From Lachnospiraceae bacterium (lineage in GTDB: Bacteria; Bacillota; Clostridia; Lachnospirales; Lachnospiraceae): a stretch of 64,000 bases of DNA. Numbering within the stretch: position 1 is the stretch's first letter; each line of letters begins with the position of its first letter. Below, piece after piece: positions 17,527 to 26,784 of the stretch. The position numbers were made by a program, and so were the translations under genes. The stretch spans positions 1 through 64,000 of the forward strand of contig JAFXXN010000198.1 in assembly GCA_017542245.1 (NCBI GenBank), read 5' to 3'. Under the pieces are notes generated by a model, which saw only the letters and a program-made list of their open reading frames with translations, was not told the DNA's origin and ran no database searches.

Positions 17527-18807
17527 ATGATTGATTTAAAATTTTTAAGAGAAAATCCTGAGATAGTAAAGCAGAACATCAGAAACAAGTTTCAGGATCA
17601 TAAGCTTCATCTTGTTGATGAAGTTATCGAACTTGATGCTGAAAGACGTGCGACACAGCAGCAGGCTGATGATCTGAAACAGAAAAGAAATAATATTTCC
17701 AAACAGATAGGTGCGTTGATGGCTCAGGGCAAAAAGGATGAAGCAGAGGAAGCCAAAAAAGAAGTTGCTGAGTTCGGAGATAAACTGAGTGCGCTTGAAA
17801 AGAGACAGGTCGAACTTGAGGAAGAAGTTAAAGGCAGGATGATGGTTATCCCGAATATTATAGATCCTTCTGTTCCTATAGGAAAAGATGATAGCGAAAA
17901 TGTTGAAATTCAGAGATTCGGGGAACCTAAGGTTCCTGATTTTGAAATTCCTTATCATACAGAAATAATGGAAAAACTGCACGGTATAGATCTTGATGCT
18001 GCCAGAAGGGTTGCAGGAAATGGTTTTTACTACCTTATGGGCGATATTGCCAGACTTCATTCGGCTGTCATTGCTTATGCAAGAGATTTTATGATAAACA
18101 GAGGTTTTACTTACTGCGTACCTCCGTTTATGATAAGAAGTGAAGTTGTTACTGGTGTTATGAGCTTCGCTGAGATGGATGCCATGATGTACAAGATTGA
18201 GGGTGAAGACCTTTATCTTATCGGAACCAGTGAGCATTCAATGATCGGAAAGTATATAGACCAGATCGTTAAAGAGGAAACTCTTCCGCATACTCTTACC
18301 AGCTATTCTCCTTGTTTCCGTAAAGAAAAAGGTGCTCATGGTATAGAAGAGAGAGGAGTATATCGTATACATCAGTTTGAAAAACAGGAAATGATAGTAA
18401 TCTGTAAGCCTGAAGACAGCATGGTATGGTATGATAAACTCTGGAAAAATACTGTAGATCTTTTCCGTTCTCTGGATATTCCTGTACGCCAGCTGGAATG
18501 CTGCTCAGGAGATCTGGCTGACCTCAAGGTTAAATCATGTGACGTTGAAGCATGGTCACCTCGTCAGAAGAAGTATTTTGAAGTAGGTTCATGTTCTAAC
18601 CTCGGAGATGCACAGGCAAGAAGATTAAGAATAAGAGTTGTCGGTGAAGGCGGAAAGTATTTCGCACATACATTAAATAACACAGTGGTTGCACCTCCTC
18701 GTATGTTAATAGCTTTTCTTGAGAATAATCTTAACAGGGACGGTTCAGTGAACATCCCTGAGGTATTAAGACCTTATATGGGCGGGAAAGCCAAGATTGA
18801 ACCTTGA
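17527..18807 (+). CDS. serS: Seryl-tRNA synthetase
   Basis: 426 residues from the ATG at 17527, 8 nt after GGAGGAG; an upstream in-frame extension would run through the T-box and is rejected. An N-terminal coiled-coil arm (about 30-100) precedes the class II core. Motif 2 is CFRKEKGAHG...HQFEK and motif 3 lies around LNNTVVAPPRML. The substrate segments IGTSEHSMIGKYID and CSNLGDAQARRL differ from the E. coli/Bacillus wording (TSEVPLTN, CSNFEDFQARR), so this is a divergent SerRS subtype. It charges tRNA-Ser. Confidence 0.93.
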   Translation: MIDLKFLRENPEIVKQNIRNKFQDHKLHLVDEVIELDAERRATQQQADDLKQKRNNISKQIGALMAQGKKDEAEEAKKEVAEFGDKLSALEKRQVELEEEVKGRMMVIPNIIDPSVPIGKDDSENVEIQRFGEPKVPDFEIPYHTEIMEKLHGIDLDAARRVAGNGFYYLMGDIARLHSAVIAYARDFMINRGFTYCVPPFMIRSEVVTGVMSFAEMDAMMYKIEGEDLYLIGTSEHSMIGKYIDQIVKEETLPHTLTSYSPCFRKEKGAHGIEERGVYRIHQFEKQEMIVICKPEDSMVWYDKLWKNTVDLFRSLDIPVRQLECCSGDLADLKVKSCDVEAWSPRQKKYFEVGSCSNLGDAQARRLRIRVVGEGGKYFAHTLNNTVVAPPRMLIAFLENNLNRDGSVNIPEVLRPYMGGKAKIEP

Positions 18808-18846
18808 GAGACCTGATTTATACGAATTAAATAGTTTAAAGAGAAT

Positions 18847-18878
18847 ATACCGCCGGTCCGATCCAGCGGTATGTTTTT
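18847..18878 (+). terminator. Terminator after serS
   Basis: ATACCGC/GCGGTAT stem with a 12-nt loop, followed by GTTTTTG. Confidence 0.75.
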
Positions 18879-18893
18879 GTGCGATAAGCGAAT

Positions 18894-18927
18894 GCCCTCA
18901 GTGCAAGCTTGCTTGCAAACTGAGGGC
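18894..18927 (+). repeat. Inverted repeat upstream of the lipid kinase gene
   Basis: GCCCTCAGT and ACTGAGGGC pair perfectly, and the inner GCAA/TTGC extends the stem. No T tract follows. The 3' arm ends 9 nt before the ribosome site GGAGGA, so it may be a leader hairpin or a protein-binding palindrome. Confidence 0.5.
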
Positions 18928-18951
18928 TGAGTGAACGGAGGAGATATAACG

Positions 18952-19914
18952 ATGGGTGATATTCATGTACTGATAATCTATAATCCCGTAGCGGGAAAAG
19001 GGGTTATAAAAAAGAGTTTAGGCAAGATAAAAAAGTTATTCAGTGATAACGGAATAAAGGTGATGACTTTTGCAACTAAAGGAAAGGATGATGCATACAG
19101 GGCTGCTGCAAAATATGCGGTAAAGTTTGGAGAAAAATCCGAAAATGACCGGTATTACGTTATTGCAGCAGGTGGAGACGGAACACTTGATGAGGTTATG
19201 AAAGGAGTTCTTGACAGCGGACGGGATATACCTGTGGGAATCATTCCGGTAGGATCAACTAATGATTTTGGCTATTCTCTGGGGATTTCGGGAGAACCTG
19301 TGAAGGATGCCGGCAAAATTCTTAATGCGATAGAAGAAAACAGAACTTTTAGATGTGATGTGGCGACGCTTAATGGGGAATATTATACATATACGGCTTC
19401 TTTCGGACTTTTTTCCGATGTTTCGTATGCAACGCCCAGAAAACTTAAGAATATGTTCGGACATCTGGCATATATAATGTATGGTGCAATAAATCTCCCT
19501 AAAACTAAAAAAATACATACAAAAATAGAATATGACGGCAAAAAGCTGGAAAAAGATCTTTTGCTGGGGATGGCAGTCAGTGCCAAATCTGTAGGAGGTT
19601 TCAGAAAGATAACAGGCAGGGATGTATGTCTTGACGATGGATTGTTTGAGTTAATGATCGTATTGTGGCCTAAAAATCCTATTGAACTGTTGAAAAACAT
19701 AAAGCAGGCAGTGGGTCTGATGCGGGGAGATAAAAAAGCCGAGAGGGAAACTAAAGATATTGACAATGGAAACGGAATTAAAATAGTTAAGGCCAGAGAG
19801 ATAAAATTCTGCTTTAAGGACAGGATTCCCTTCAGTGTGGACGGAGAATTTGGTGGAAATTTAGAAAAAGGAAAAATTAAAGTTATAAGGAGAAAAATCA
19901 GTTATACCATATAG
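18952..19914 (+). CDS. Diacylglycerol kinase-like lipid kinase (YegS/DgkB family)
   Basis: 320 residues from the ATG at 18952, with GGAGGA 10 nt upstream. The DAGK catalytic domain shows IYNPVAGKG at the N-terminus, the nucleotide-binding AAGGDGTLDEV (about 70) and IPVGSTNDFGYSLGI. The C-terminal beta-sandwich ends with FSVDGEF. This family phosphorylates diacylglycerol or related lipids at the membrane surface, recycling lipid or making signalling precursors. It is monocistronic between a terminator and a strong promoter. Confidence 0.9.
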   Translation: MGDIHVLIIYNPVAGKGVIKKSLGKIKKLFSDNGIKVMTFATKGKDDAYRAAAKYAVKFGEKSENDRYYVIAAGGDGTLDEVMKGVLDSGRDIPVGIIPVGSTNDFGYSLGISGEPVKDAGKILNAIEENRTFRCDVATLNGEYYTYTASFGLFSDVSYATPRKLKNMFGHLAYIMYGAINLPKTKKIHTKIEYDGKKLEKDLLLGMAVSAKSVGGFRKITGRDVCLDDGLFELMIVLWPKNPIELLKNIKQAVGLMRGDKKAERETKDIDNGNGIKIVKAREIKFCFKDRIPFSVDGEFGGNLEKGKIKVIRRKISYTI

Positions 19915-19944
19915 AAAGAATTCCTGCAAGGGAGTCCTTAGTAT

Positions 19945-19973
19945 TTGACACAAAGATTCGTTTATGGTATAAT
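19945..19973 (+). promoter_or_regulatory. Strong consensus promoter for the exopolysaccharide genes
   Basis: TTGACA (19945-19950), 17-nt spacer, TATAAT (19968-19973): a perfect sigma-A consensus, 50 nt ahead of the GT2 gene. Confidence 0.85.
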
Positions 19974-20023
19974 GATAAATTGGATTGGTAGTGTGATTAT
20001 GTAGGCAAAGGGTGGTTTTTTGT

Positions 20024-20965
20024 ATGAAAATAGCGATTTTACTATATACACATAATGGTAGTTCATATCTTAAAGAACTGTTGGACAGTATACTTGATCA
20101 GGATATTACAAAGAAAGCAGAACTGAACATAATGGTCACGGATAACGGTTCAACGGATAATACCCATAGCATACTTGACGGCTTCATGAAGGATGGAAAG
20201 CTGACATGGTATAAAGGAGAAGGCAAAGGCAGGACAAAAAGCTACTGGGAACTTCTTGAAAAAGCAGGAGAAGCTGATTATTATGCTTTTGCAGAACAGG
20301 ATGATATCTGGAAACCGGGAAAATTATCAAGAGCTGTAAAATATTTGGAGACAAAAGCTATCATAGAAGGTGAAGAAACCGAACTTGCCGATCGACCAAT
20401 GATGTACTGCGGGGAATTTGAAGCAGTAAATTCCATGGGAAAACCTATAGGATTTAAGCGAAATCCGGCTAATAAATTTGTTGACTTTGAGCATTCGCTG
20501 GTCTTTGATTCGAGGCCCGGCGGAACATACGTATTTAATAAACGTGCTTTAGATGAAATGAAGAAATACGACATTAACAGTATGTATGAGGGGGAATATG
20601 AGACACTTACAAGAAATATCCTGTATTTAACGGGAGATGTTATTTTTGACAGGGTACCTGCTGTTTTATGCCGAAAAGATAAGCTCGGACCTGAATACCG
20701 GGGTGGGTTCATGGGTATGATAAGATTATTTATCGGACTTTATACCGGAAAAGTGTTAAATAAAAAGAGCAAGACGGCAAAAGCGTTGCTTGATGTTTAT
20801 GCGGACGATATTTCAGATGCAAATAAGAAATATGTCTTAAACCAGGTCGGAAATTATATTGCTGATTCTGCTGTGCGGGATAAGCTTGTTTCAAATTCAA
20901 AGTTCGCTACGGGGAGCTATGTTGATAAATGGTTTAAATCTGCCGTAAAATCTAATAAATTATGA
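20024..20965 (+). CDS. Family 2 glycosyltransferase (rhamnosyltransferase-like)
   Basis: 313 residues from the ATG at 20024. The GT-A fold opens with ILLYTHNGSSYLKELLDSIL, then VTDNGSTDNT and the metal-binding FAEQDDIW (about 92-99), which takes the place of the usual DxD. GGTYVFNKRAL matches the acceptor segment of rhamnosyltransferases. It adds a sugar to a lipid-linked glycan in the cytoplasm. It is first in a unit with the two Wzz-like genes and is driven by the consensus promoter at 19945. Confidence 0.87.
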   Translation: MKIAILLYTHNGSSYLKELLDSILDQDITKKAELNIMVTDNGSTDNTHSILDGFMKDGKLTWYKGEGKGRTKSYWELLEKAGEADYYAFAEQDDIWKPGKLSRAVKYLETKAIIEGEETELADRPMMYCGEFEAVNSMGKPIGFKRNPANKFVDFEHSLVFDSRPGGTYVFNKRALDEMKKYDINSMYEGEYETLTRNILYLTGDVIFDRVPAVLCRKDKLGPEYRGGFMGMIRLFIGLYTGKVLNKKSKTAKALLDVYADDISDANKKYVLNQVGNYIADSAVRDKLVSNSKFATGSYVDKWFKSAVKSNKL

Positions 20966-20987
20966 TAGGATTACAGAGGTTACAAAA

Positions 20988-22523
20988 ATGACAGAGATAG
21001 ACAGGAATGTTTTAAAAGGGTCGGAAGATAAGAGTGGTTCAAAGGTTGAAGTAGTTGTTAAAAGAGATGCTTCAAAAACCAGTACCGAGATTGATTTTCT
21101 TCATATATTTGTAAATATGGGAAGAAAAAAGCGTATATACGCATGGGTAATCCTGATGTGCATGCTTATCGGTTTTGCTGCTCCGATTTTTATTTCACAG
21201 ATATCTGAAAAAAGAGAATCTGTTTCAGCGATGATGACTTTTACTTATCCCGAAGCTAAGGATGAACTTACACCAGACGGTGAAGCGTTAGATATTAATT
21301 ATGTATCTTCGTCTTATATTCTGAGAAATGCTGTAAAGAAAACTAAGATTTCAAAAGATATCCCGATAAGTGCCATAGAGCGAAACATAAAGATTGAAAG
21401 ACTTCTTGATGAATCTACCAGACAAAATCTCGAAGTTGTTGAAAAAGTTATAACCGAAACCAAAAAAGACTATGAAGAAGTAAAGAATATTGAGTATCAA
21501 TACAACGGGAAATATATAGTTACCTTAAGCAATGGTTTTTCTGAAAGCCCGGACGGGAAAAATAAAGAATATCTTGCAGGTGAAGAAATTACGGCTCTTT
21601 TGAATAACATAATTGAGTCTTATAATGAATACTTTTATGAGACTTATATGAATATGGAACTGCCCGATAACAGTCTTGACAGTATAAGTAATAAAAATCT
21701 CGACTATATTGAGAGGCTTGACAGTATTGTAGATCTATTAAATACTTTATCCGGATATTGTACAGATGAAGAGAAAAAAGATTTCTTTAGGTATCGTTCT
21801 AAGCTTGATGGAATGTCACTGGCTGATATAAATGACTGTATCAGGCTGGTAAGAGATATTGATGTAGATTATCTTTATGCTTATGTATACTACAATAGTA
21901 TCACAAAAGATAAGAAATCGATGACGACCAATTATGAGTACCTTCTCAGGGATGCACAGCGTGAACTTAACATAATAAACGGAAATATCGATAATAACAC
22001 TTTGTTGATCAGAGAGTATAAAAATGACAGCATTACTATTAACAATCCTGAACAGGGAATAGGACAGGTGAGCTCGGTAACAACGGATTATTATAATCAG
22101 CTTGTCCTTATGCAGGCAGACAATTATGAGAATAAAGCCGGTTTAAGTGAAAAAATAGCAAATCTTAATGATAAGATAGATGGATTTAAAACAAGCACAA
22201 GTTCTTCGGAACAAACAAATTTCGTAGAAAACGAATTGGACTCCCTTACTGATATCTGTAATAATCTTTACAATCTGACTGAGAAGCATGCCGAAGAGAT
22301 AATAAATGGAGAGTCCTACAAAAACTCGTTCATTTCTTTTATAGGAGCACAGTATTTAGGCGATTCACTGTTAAGTGCAACTGTAATAAAGAAAGCAGTT
22401 CTGGGACTTGTCATAGGATTGGTACTGGCAGTATTCGTTTGGGGAATGGATGGCTTGGTATATGAATTTAAACATGGTTCAGAAAACAAGACAAAAAGTA
22501 AAGCAGAGGTGACTGAAGCATGA
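20988..22523 (+). CDS. Wzz-like chain-length/co-polymerase membrane protein 1
   Basis: 511 residues. One membrane helix lies near 50-70 and one near 475-493, with a large extracytoplasmic coiled-coil-rich middle, the layout of Wzz/CapA co-polymerases. After the first helix comes TFTYPEAKDELTPDGEALDIN, clearly related to the matching segment of the next gene. Such proteins set polysaccharide chain length and in Gram-positives pair with a BY-kinase; none is adjacent. It overlaps the next gene by 4 nt (ATGA). The role is inferred from topology and neighbours. Confidence 0.72.
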   Translation: MTEIDRNVLKGSEDKSGSKVEVVVKRDASKTSTEIDFLHIFVNMGRKKRIYAWVILMCMLIGFAAPIFISQISEKRESVSAMMTFTYPEAKDELTPDGEALDINYVSSSYILRNAVKKTKISKDIPISAIERNIKIERLLDESTRQNLEVVEKVITETKKDYEEVKNIEYQYNGKYIVTLSNGFSESPDGKNKEYLAGEEITALLNNIIESYNEYFYETYMNMELPDNSLDSISNKNLDYIERLDSIVDLLNTLSGYCTDEEKKDFFRYRSKLDGMSLADINDCIRLVRDIDVDYLYAYVYYNSITKDKKSMTTNYEYLLRDAQRELNIINGNIDNNTLLIREYKNDSITINNPEQGIGQVSSVTTDYYNQLVLMQADNYENKAGLSEKIANLNDKIDGFKTSTSSSEQTNFVENELDSLTDICNNLYNLTEKHAEEIINGESYKNSFISFIGAQYLGDSLLSATVIKKAVLGLVIGLVLAVFVWGMDGLVYEFKHGSENKTKSKAEVTEA

Positions 22524-23959
22524 GTAAGAAAGAGAAAAAAATGACCCAAAATGAAAATGGGAAAGCTCCGGAGACCTCTTCAAAAAAGATAAAGAAACCG
22601 AGAACCAATAGATTGTTATCTTATCTACTGATAGTCTGCATTGCCGGAGTGATAGGCGGAATTATAGCCTGTATCAGATTTTTCGGACCTGATAAGATAA
22701 AAAGGAATGCGGCTGTAAATATAGAATTTACATATGACGGTGCAGCCAAGAATCTGACTCCGAGCGGTGAAAAGTTTTCAATAAATGCAATTTTGGGTGA
22801 GGATGTTATTAAAGCCGCATTAGAACGTGCTGGTATGAGTGAGAGATACACCGTTGAAGCTATTAAGGATAGCTTAGTTGTCAGCGGATCCTATCCGGGA
22901 GATATTATAAACAAGATAAAGGATTATGATTCACTTTATAATTTTTCTGAAAGCAGATCTGTTTCAATAGATGATTATTATCCTACAATATATACTATTA
23001 GTCTGTATGATGATTTTGACAGTAACGTTTCAAAAGCTGATTTAAATAATCTTGTTAAGGCTATTGCTGATCAGTTTAAGGAGTATTTTACCGGTGAATA
23101 TATTTATGCTTTTGATATGCAGACTATTGATAATCTGATGGTGCTCGATAAATATGATTATTCTCAGCGGGTAAAAATATTAAAACTCAGATTGCAGTTA
23201 GTTGAAAAGTATTCATTGGAAATGTATAATCTGGATACGAACTTCAGACAAAATGGAAAAAGTTTTAATGATGTGATGCTGAAATGTAAAGAGATAGAAA
23301 ATGATTCTCTTAATAAGGCTGAAGCATCTATAATGATGGATGTTCTTACCGTATCCTCTGTTAGACTTCGTAATCAGTATGAATATGAAAAGAAACTTCT
23401 TGAAAACGAGAAAATGTATAAGCAGGCAAATCTTGATGAGATAAACAAGCTTATTGAAGAGTATCAGGTAGACAGTATTCTTTATATTCCGGCAGCTGGT
23501 GACGCTTTTGTTAAGGTAGACAGTAATTCAAAAGAAACATATGAGACTCTTATTGACAAAAAACGAGAGATTTCAGATCGTATAGTTGAAATTGATTCTG
23601 AGATATCCAGGTTTGACCTGTACCTTCAGGATATAAAGAAGGTTACATATTCTTCAAGTTCAAAAAATAAGAAAATAGCTGAAGAATTGGATAATATAAA
23701 TCAGAAGGTCATCGAACAGGAAAATGCTTTTAAATCAATGTCGACAGCTTATAATAATACAATTATCAGTGAAGATTCAGTGATGATAGATAATCAGAAG
23801 TACTATGATTCGAACATTTTGTCGGGAAGTTTCGCGATCGAACTGATAAAATGTGCAGGACCGATATGTGTCTTAGCTCTGATTTTATGTTGCCTGCATT
23901 CTGCATTATTTGAGATTAAAGCATTAAAAAAGAAGTGTGATGATAATGTTTCTGCTTAA
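22520..23959 (+). CDS. Wzz-like chain-length/co-polymerase membrane protein 2
   Basis: 479 residues with a Lys-rich N-terminus, membrane helices near 33-52 and 445-465, and an acidic helical extracytoplasmic domain between. The segment FTYDGAAKNLTPSGEKFSIN aligns with the same region of the preceding protein, so the pair arose by duplication and then diverged. Translational coupling through the ATGA overlap suggests the two act together, perhaps as a hetero-oligomer. A hairpin terminator follows. Confidence 0.7.
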   Translation: MSKKEKKMTQNENGKAPETSSKKIKKPRTNRLLSYLLIVCIAGVIGGIIACIRFFGPDKIKRNAAVNIEFTYDGAAKNLTPSGEKFSINAILGEDVIKAALERAGMSERYTVEAIKDSLVVSGSYPGDIINKIKDYDSLYNFSESRSVSIDDYYPTIYTISLYDDFDSNVSKADLNNLVKAIADQFKEYFTGEYIYAFDMQTIDNLMVLDKYDYSQRVKILKLRLQLVEKYSLEMYNLDTNFRQNGKSFNDVMLKCKEIENDSLNKAEASIMMDVLTVSSVRLRNQYEYEKKLLENEKMYKQANLDEINKLIEEYQVDSILYIPAAGDAFVKVDSNSKETYETLIDKKREISDRIVEIDSEISRFDLYLQDIKKVTYSSSSKNKKIAEELDNINQKVIEQENAFKSMSTAYNNTIISEDSVMIDNQKYYDSNILSGSFAIELIKCAGPICVLALILCCLHSALFEIKALKKKCDDNVSA

Positions 23960-23970
23960 TTAAAAAACAA

Positions 23971-24026
23971 CCTGCGGCAGTTATCTGTGTTATATAAAAC
24001 ACTTGATAAGGTGCCGCAGGATTTTT
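23971..24026. terminator. Bidirectional terminator between wzz-like gene and queT
   Basis: CCTGCGGCA (23971-23979) pairs with TGCCGCAGG (24012-24020), with an internal hairpin between, followed by ATTTTTTA. The other strand is preceded by an A-rich run, so it can also end queT. Confidence 0.82.
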
Positions 24027-24523
24027 TAATATTCTGTGTTGGTAAAGAGAACGGTTTTGTATTTTTCTAGAACTTTAAGTAACATTGTGCCTAAGATTCC
24101 GCATGAGATAACCTCGCCGGCTCCGACTGTGAGCATAAGAAAAGGAATTGAATCCGGTACTTCATATGCATATGCCAGTATGAAAGGAATAATTAGGGTA
24201 TTTGCAAGAATAGGAGGGATTGCCGCACACCAGTCGGGCAGTTTTTTTCTTATGGCATAAGTCCCCAGTGCACCTAAAAGTGTTGCTATACTTCCGAAGA
24301 TTATATCCCATATGACACATTGTCCCATAATGTTGGCAAGCAGACATCCTATGAACAGACCGGGAACGGCAGCTGACGTAAAGAATGGAAGAATGGTGAG
24401 GGCTTCGGAAAAACGAACCTGAATGGTCCCGGATGCGAGGCCTAAGGCGTTCGCAAGCAATGTCAGAACGACATAGAGGGCAGCTATGGCAGCTGCCTGA
24501 GTGATAAACTTGACTTCTTTCAT
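24026..24523 (-). CDS. queT: QueT-type queuosine precursor transporter (S component)
   Basis: 165 residues, almost all hydrophobic, with about five or six membrane helices. The opening FITQAAAIAALYVVLT and the segment IQVRFSEALTILP are characteristic of the QueT (DUF988) family, the S component of ECF transporters for queuosine precursors such as preQ1. It would work with a shared ECF energising module encoded elsewhere. AAAGGAG lies before the ATG, and a preQ1-I-like riboswitch precedes it, which supports the assignment. Confidence 0.9.
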   Translation of the reverse strand: MKEVKFITQAAAIAALYVVLTLLANALGLASGTIQVRFSEALTILPFFTSAAVPGLFIGCLLANIMGQCVIWDIIFGSIATLLGALGTYAIRKKLPDWCAAIPPILANTLIIPFILAYAYEVPDSIPFLMLTVGAGEVISCGILGTMLLKVLEKYKTVLFTNTEY

Positions 24524-24529
24524 AATTTT

Positions 24530-24573
24530 CTCCTTTAGTTTTGTTTTACGAGAGGAAGGTCTCGAACTCTCGA
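24530..24573 (-). promoter_or_regulatory. preQ1-I-like riboswitch upstream of queT
   Basis: On the minus strand CGAGAG (24572-24567) pairs with CTCTCG (24554-24549) around a 12-nt loop ending ACCTTC. An A-rich tail follows and runs into CTAAAGGAG. The loop CCUU can pair with the AAGG of the ribosome site, giving an H-type pseudoknot that hides the Shine-Dalgarno sequence, as in translational preQ1-I switches. Compactness, the A-rich tail and the queT target agree. The loop sequence departs from the commonest consensus. Confidence 0.62.
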
Positions 24574-24604
24574 CCGGGGGTAAATCCGGCAGTGACAGTT
24601 TATC

Positions 24605-24632
24605 ATTATATAGTGATTTTTTTATTTGTCAA
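24605..24632 (-). promoter_or_regulatory. Promoter of queT
   Basis: On the minus strand TTGACA (24632-24627), 16-nt spacer, TATAAT (24610-24605). The start site falls about 25 nt before the riboswitch. Confidence 0.7.
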
Positions 24633-24668
24633 CAAAAATCATAAAATATTTGTACTCGAATTTTATTG

Positions 24669-24697
24669 TTGATTATGTAATGAGAATATGCTATACT
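24669..24697 (+). promoter_or_regulatory. Promoter of the CapD-like gene
   Basis: TTGATT (24669-24674), 17-nt spacer, TATACT (24692-24697). Confidence 0.6.
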
Positions 24698-24755
24698 AAC
24701 TTTCATTACGATTTTAATAGTTAGTTGTTGATGAAGTAAGCCTTGGGAGGTTAGA

Positions 24756-26618
24756 ATGAAAACTCTGAGAAAGGTCTTTTTGATCTTTTTGGATATATGT
24801 TCTGTCGGCGCAGCAGCCGGGATAGGGCTTTTACTCAGATTTGATCTGAATATAAGTTCCATACAGAAACCATATGACGAACATATGTGGGTGTCATTAC
24901 CTATCATTGTCATAGTAACGCTTGTTATTTATGCTCTGTTCAGGCTGTATGACAGTATTTGGGATTATGTAAGTGTCAGCGAACTGGAAAGAATAGTTGT
25001 TGCCGCTTTTATAGTTTCTGTATTGAATGTAGGTATTGGATACATACTTAATTTGAGGCAGGGAAGTAATGATTGGTATATGCCGAGAAGCTTTTACTTT
25101 ATCTTTAGTTTCCTGCTTATCACATTTACCTGCATAACACGTTTTGGATATCGTGCCATGAGAATGGTTGCAAGACGTCGCCGGGATAAGAAGATTGGTG
25201 CAAATGTTATGGTTGTCGGAGCAGGTGAAGCCGGAAATATGCTTATAAAAGAGATCATGGCGAGTGATTACCTGCATAAGAATATTTGTTGTGTGATTGA
25301 TGATTCAAATCAGAAAGTCGGCAGTTTTATTCAGGGAATAAAGATTGTAGGAAACAGGGATTCTATTACGGATATGGCTGAGAAATATGATATCAGGGAG
25401 ATCATAGTTGCTATTCCGTCTGCTGATAAGAAGGAACTTTCGGTCATAGTAAATATTTGCCAGAAGACAGGCTGTTCTGTAAAGATTCTTCCTGGGATCC
25501 GGGAGATAGTAAATGAAGAAGCTAAACTGGGGCAGCTGCGTGATATTCAGGTAGAAGACCTTTTGGGACGGGATCCCATAGTTGTTGATCTGGATTCAAT
25601 TATGGGCTATGTAACCGGTCGAGTGGTAATGGTAACAGGTGGTGGAGGTTCAATAGGAAGCGAGCTTTGCCGTCAGTTGGCTGGTCATGGAGTTAAACAG
25701 CTTATCATTGTTGATATTTATGAAAATAATGCATACTCTATACAGCAGGAACTGTTAATGAAATATCCTGAACTGAATCTGGTAGTTCTTATCGCTTCGG
25801 TACGTAATACAAATCGTTTAAAAGCAATATTTGAAGCATATAAACCAGAAATAGTTTATCATGCTGCGGCTCACAAACATGTTCCGCTTATGGAAGTTTC
25901 TCCTAATGAAGCAGTTAAGAACAATGTTTTTGGTACTTTGAAGACTGTTAAGGCCGCTGATGCTGCAGGGGTTGAGAAATTTGTTCTGATTTCTACGGAT
26001 AAAGCAGTTAATCCTACAAATATCATGGGTGCTACCAAACGTATCTGTGAAATGATAGTTCAAACGTATAATAAAAAATCCAAAACAGAATTTGTAGCGG
26101 TTAGATTTGGGAATGTTCTCGGAAGTAACGGAAGTGTAATTCCTTTATTTAAAAAACAGATTGAAGCCGGTGGTCCTGTTACGGTCACGCATCCGGACAT
26201 AATCCGGTACTTTATGACTATTCCGGAAGCAGTTTCACTGGTACTGCAGGCAGGAGCATTTGCCAAAGGTGGAGAAATTTTTGTTCTTGACATGGGAGAA
26301 CCTGTAAAAATTCTTGATCTGGCGGAAAATCTGATCAGAATGTCGGGCTTTGTACCTTATCAGGATATAGATATTAAATTCAGCGGACTCAGGCCCGGTG
26401 AGAAACTGTACGAAGAACTCCTTATGGATGAAGAGGGGCTTCAGGACACGGAGAACAAGCTTATACATATTGGAAAGCCTATTAAACTTGATGAGGAAAA
26501 GTTCTTAAAAGATTTGGATAATCTTTATACGGCATGTCTTGATGAACCGAACCCGGTTACTGTGCGAAAGCTTGTTGGCAGCATTGTTCCGACATATAAT
26601 CCTCAAAATCCTGTATAA
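24756..26618 (+). CDS. Membrane-bound nucleotide-sugar 4,6-dehydratase (CapD/WbpM/PglF-like)
   Basis: 620 residues. Four membrane helices within about 8-125 precede a CoA-binding-3 domain (about 140-270) and a C-terminal SDR domain. The latter has the NAD-binding VTGGGGSIGSELC (near 290), HAAAHKHVPLME, NNVFGT and STDKAVNPTNIMGATKR, in which Met replaces the usual Tyr of the SDR motif, as in inverting or large 4,6-dehydratases. It converts UDP-GlcNAc to a 4-keto-6-deoxy sugar for surface glycans. AAG and GGGAGG precede the start. A terminator follows. Confidence 0.92.
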   Translation: MKTLRKVFLIFLDICSVGAAAGIGLLLRFDLNISSIQKPYDEHMWVSLPIIVIVTLVIYALFRLYDSIWDYVSVSELERIVVAAFIVSVLNVGIGYILNLRQGSNDWYMPRSFYFIFSFLLITFTCITRFGYRAMRMVARRRRDKKIGANVMVVGAGEAGNMLIKEIMASDYLHKNICCVIDDSNQKVGSFIQGIKIVGNRDSITDMAEKYDIREIIVAIPSADKKELSVIVNICQKTGCSVKILPGIREIVNEEAKLGQLRDIQVEDLLGRDPIVVDLDSIMGYVTGRVVMVTGGGGSIGSELCRQLAGHGVKQLIIVDIYENNAYSIQQELLMKYPELNLVVLIASVRNTNRLKAIFEAYKPEIVYHAAAHKHVPLMEVSPNEAVKNNVFGTLKTVKAADAAGVEKFVLISTDKAVNPTNIMGATKRICEMIVQTYNKKSKTEFVAVRFGNVLGSNGSVIPLFKKQIEAGGPVTVTHPDIIRYFMTIPEAVSLVLQAGAFAKGGEIFVLDMGEPVKILDLAENLIRMSGFVPYQDIDIKFSGLRPGEKLYEELLMDEEGLQDTENKLIHIGKPIKLDEEKFLKDLDNLYTACLDEPNPVTVRKLVGSIVPTYNPQNPV

Positions 26619-26626
26619 CAAAATAT

Positions 26627-26658
26627 TCCCGGCCAATATTTTTTGACCGGGATTTTTA
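26627..26658 (+). terminator. Terminator after the CapD-like gene
   Basis: TCCCGGCCA/TGACCGGGA stem with one mismatch, then TTTTTATTTT. Confidence 0.8.
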
Positions 26659-26784
26659 TTTTACAGTGAAAGGCTTTTGAAGTGGGAAGATAAAAACTTA
26701 AATGTCACAAAAAAGTCAAAAATATTACAAAAATATGACAAAACAACGCGGTATTATTTGGCTGTACAAAAAAGTGATAAGCGC

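Noticed and set aside
17545..18237. 230-codon antisense ORF over serS
   Set aside because: Shadow of the SerRS coding region; no supporting signals.
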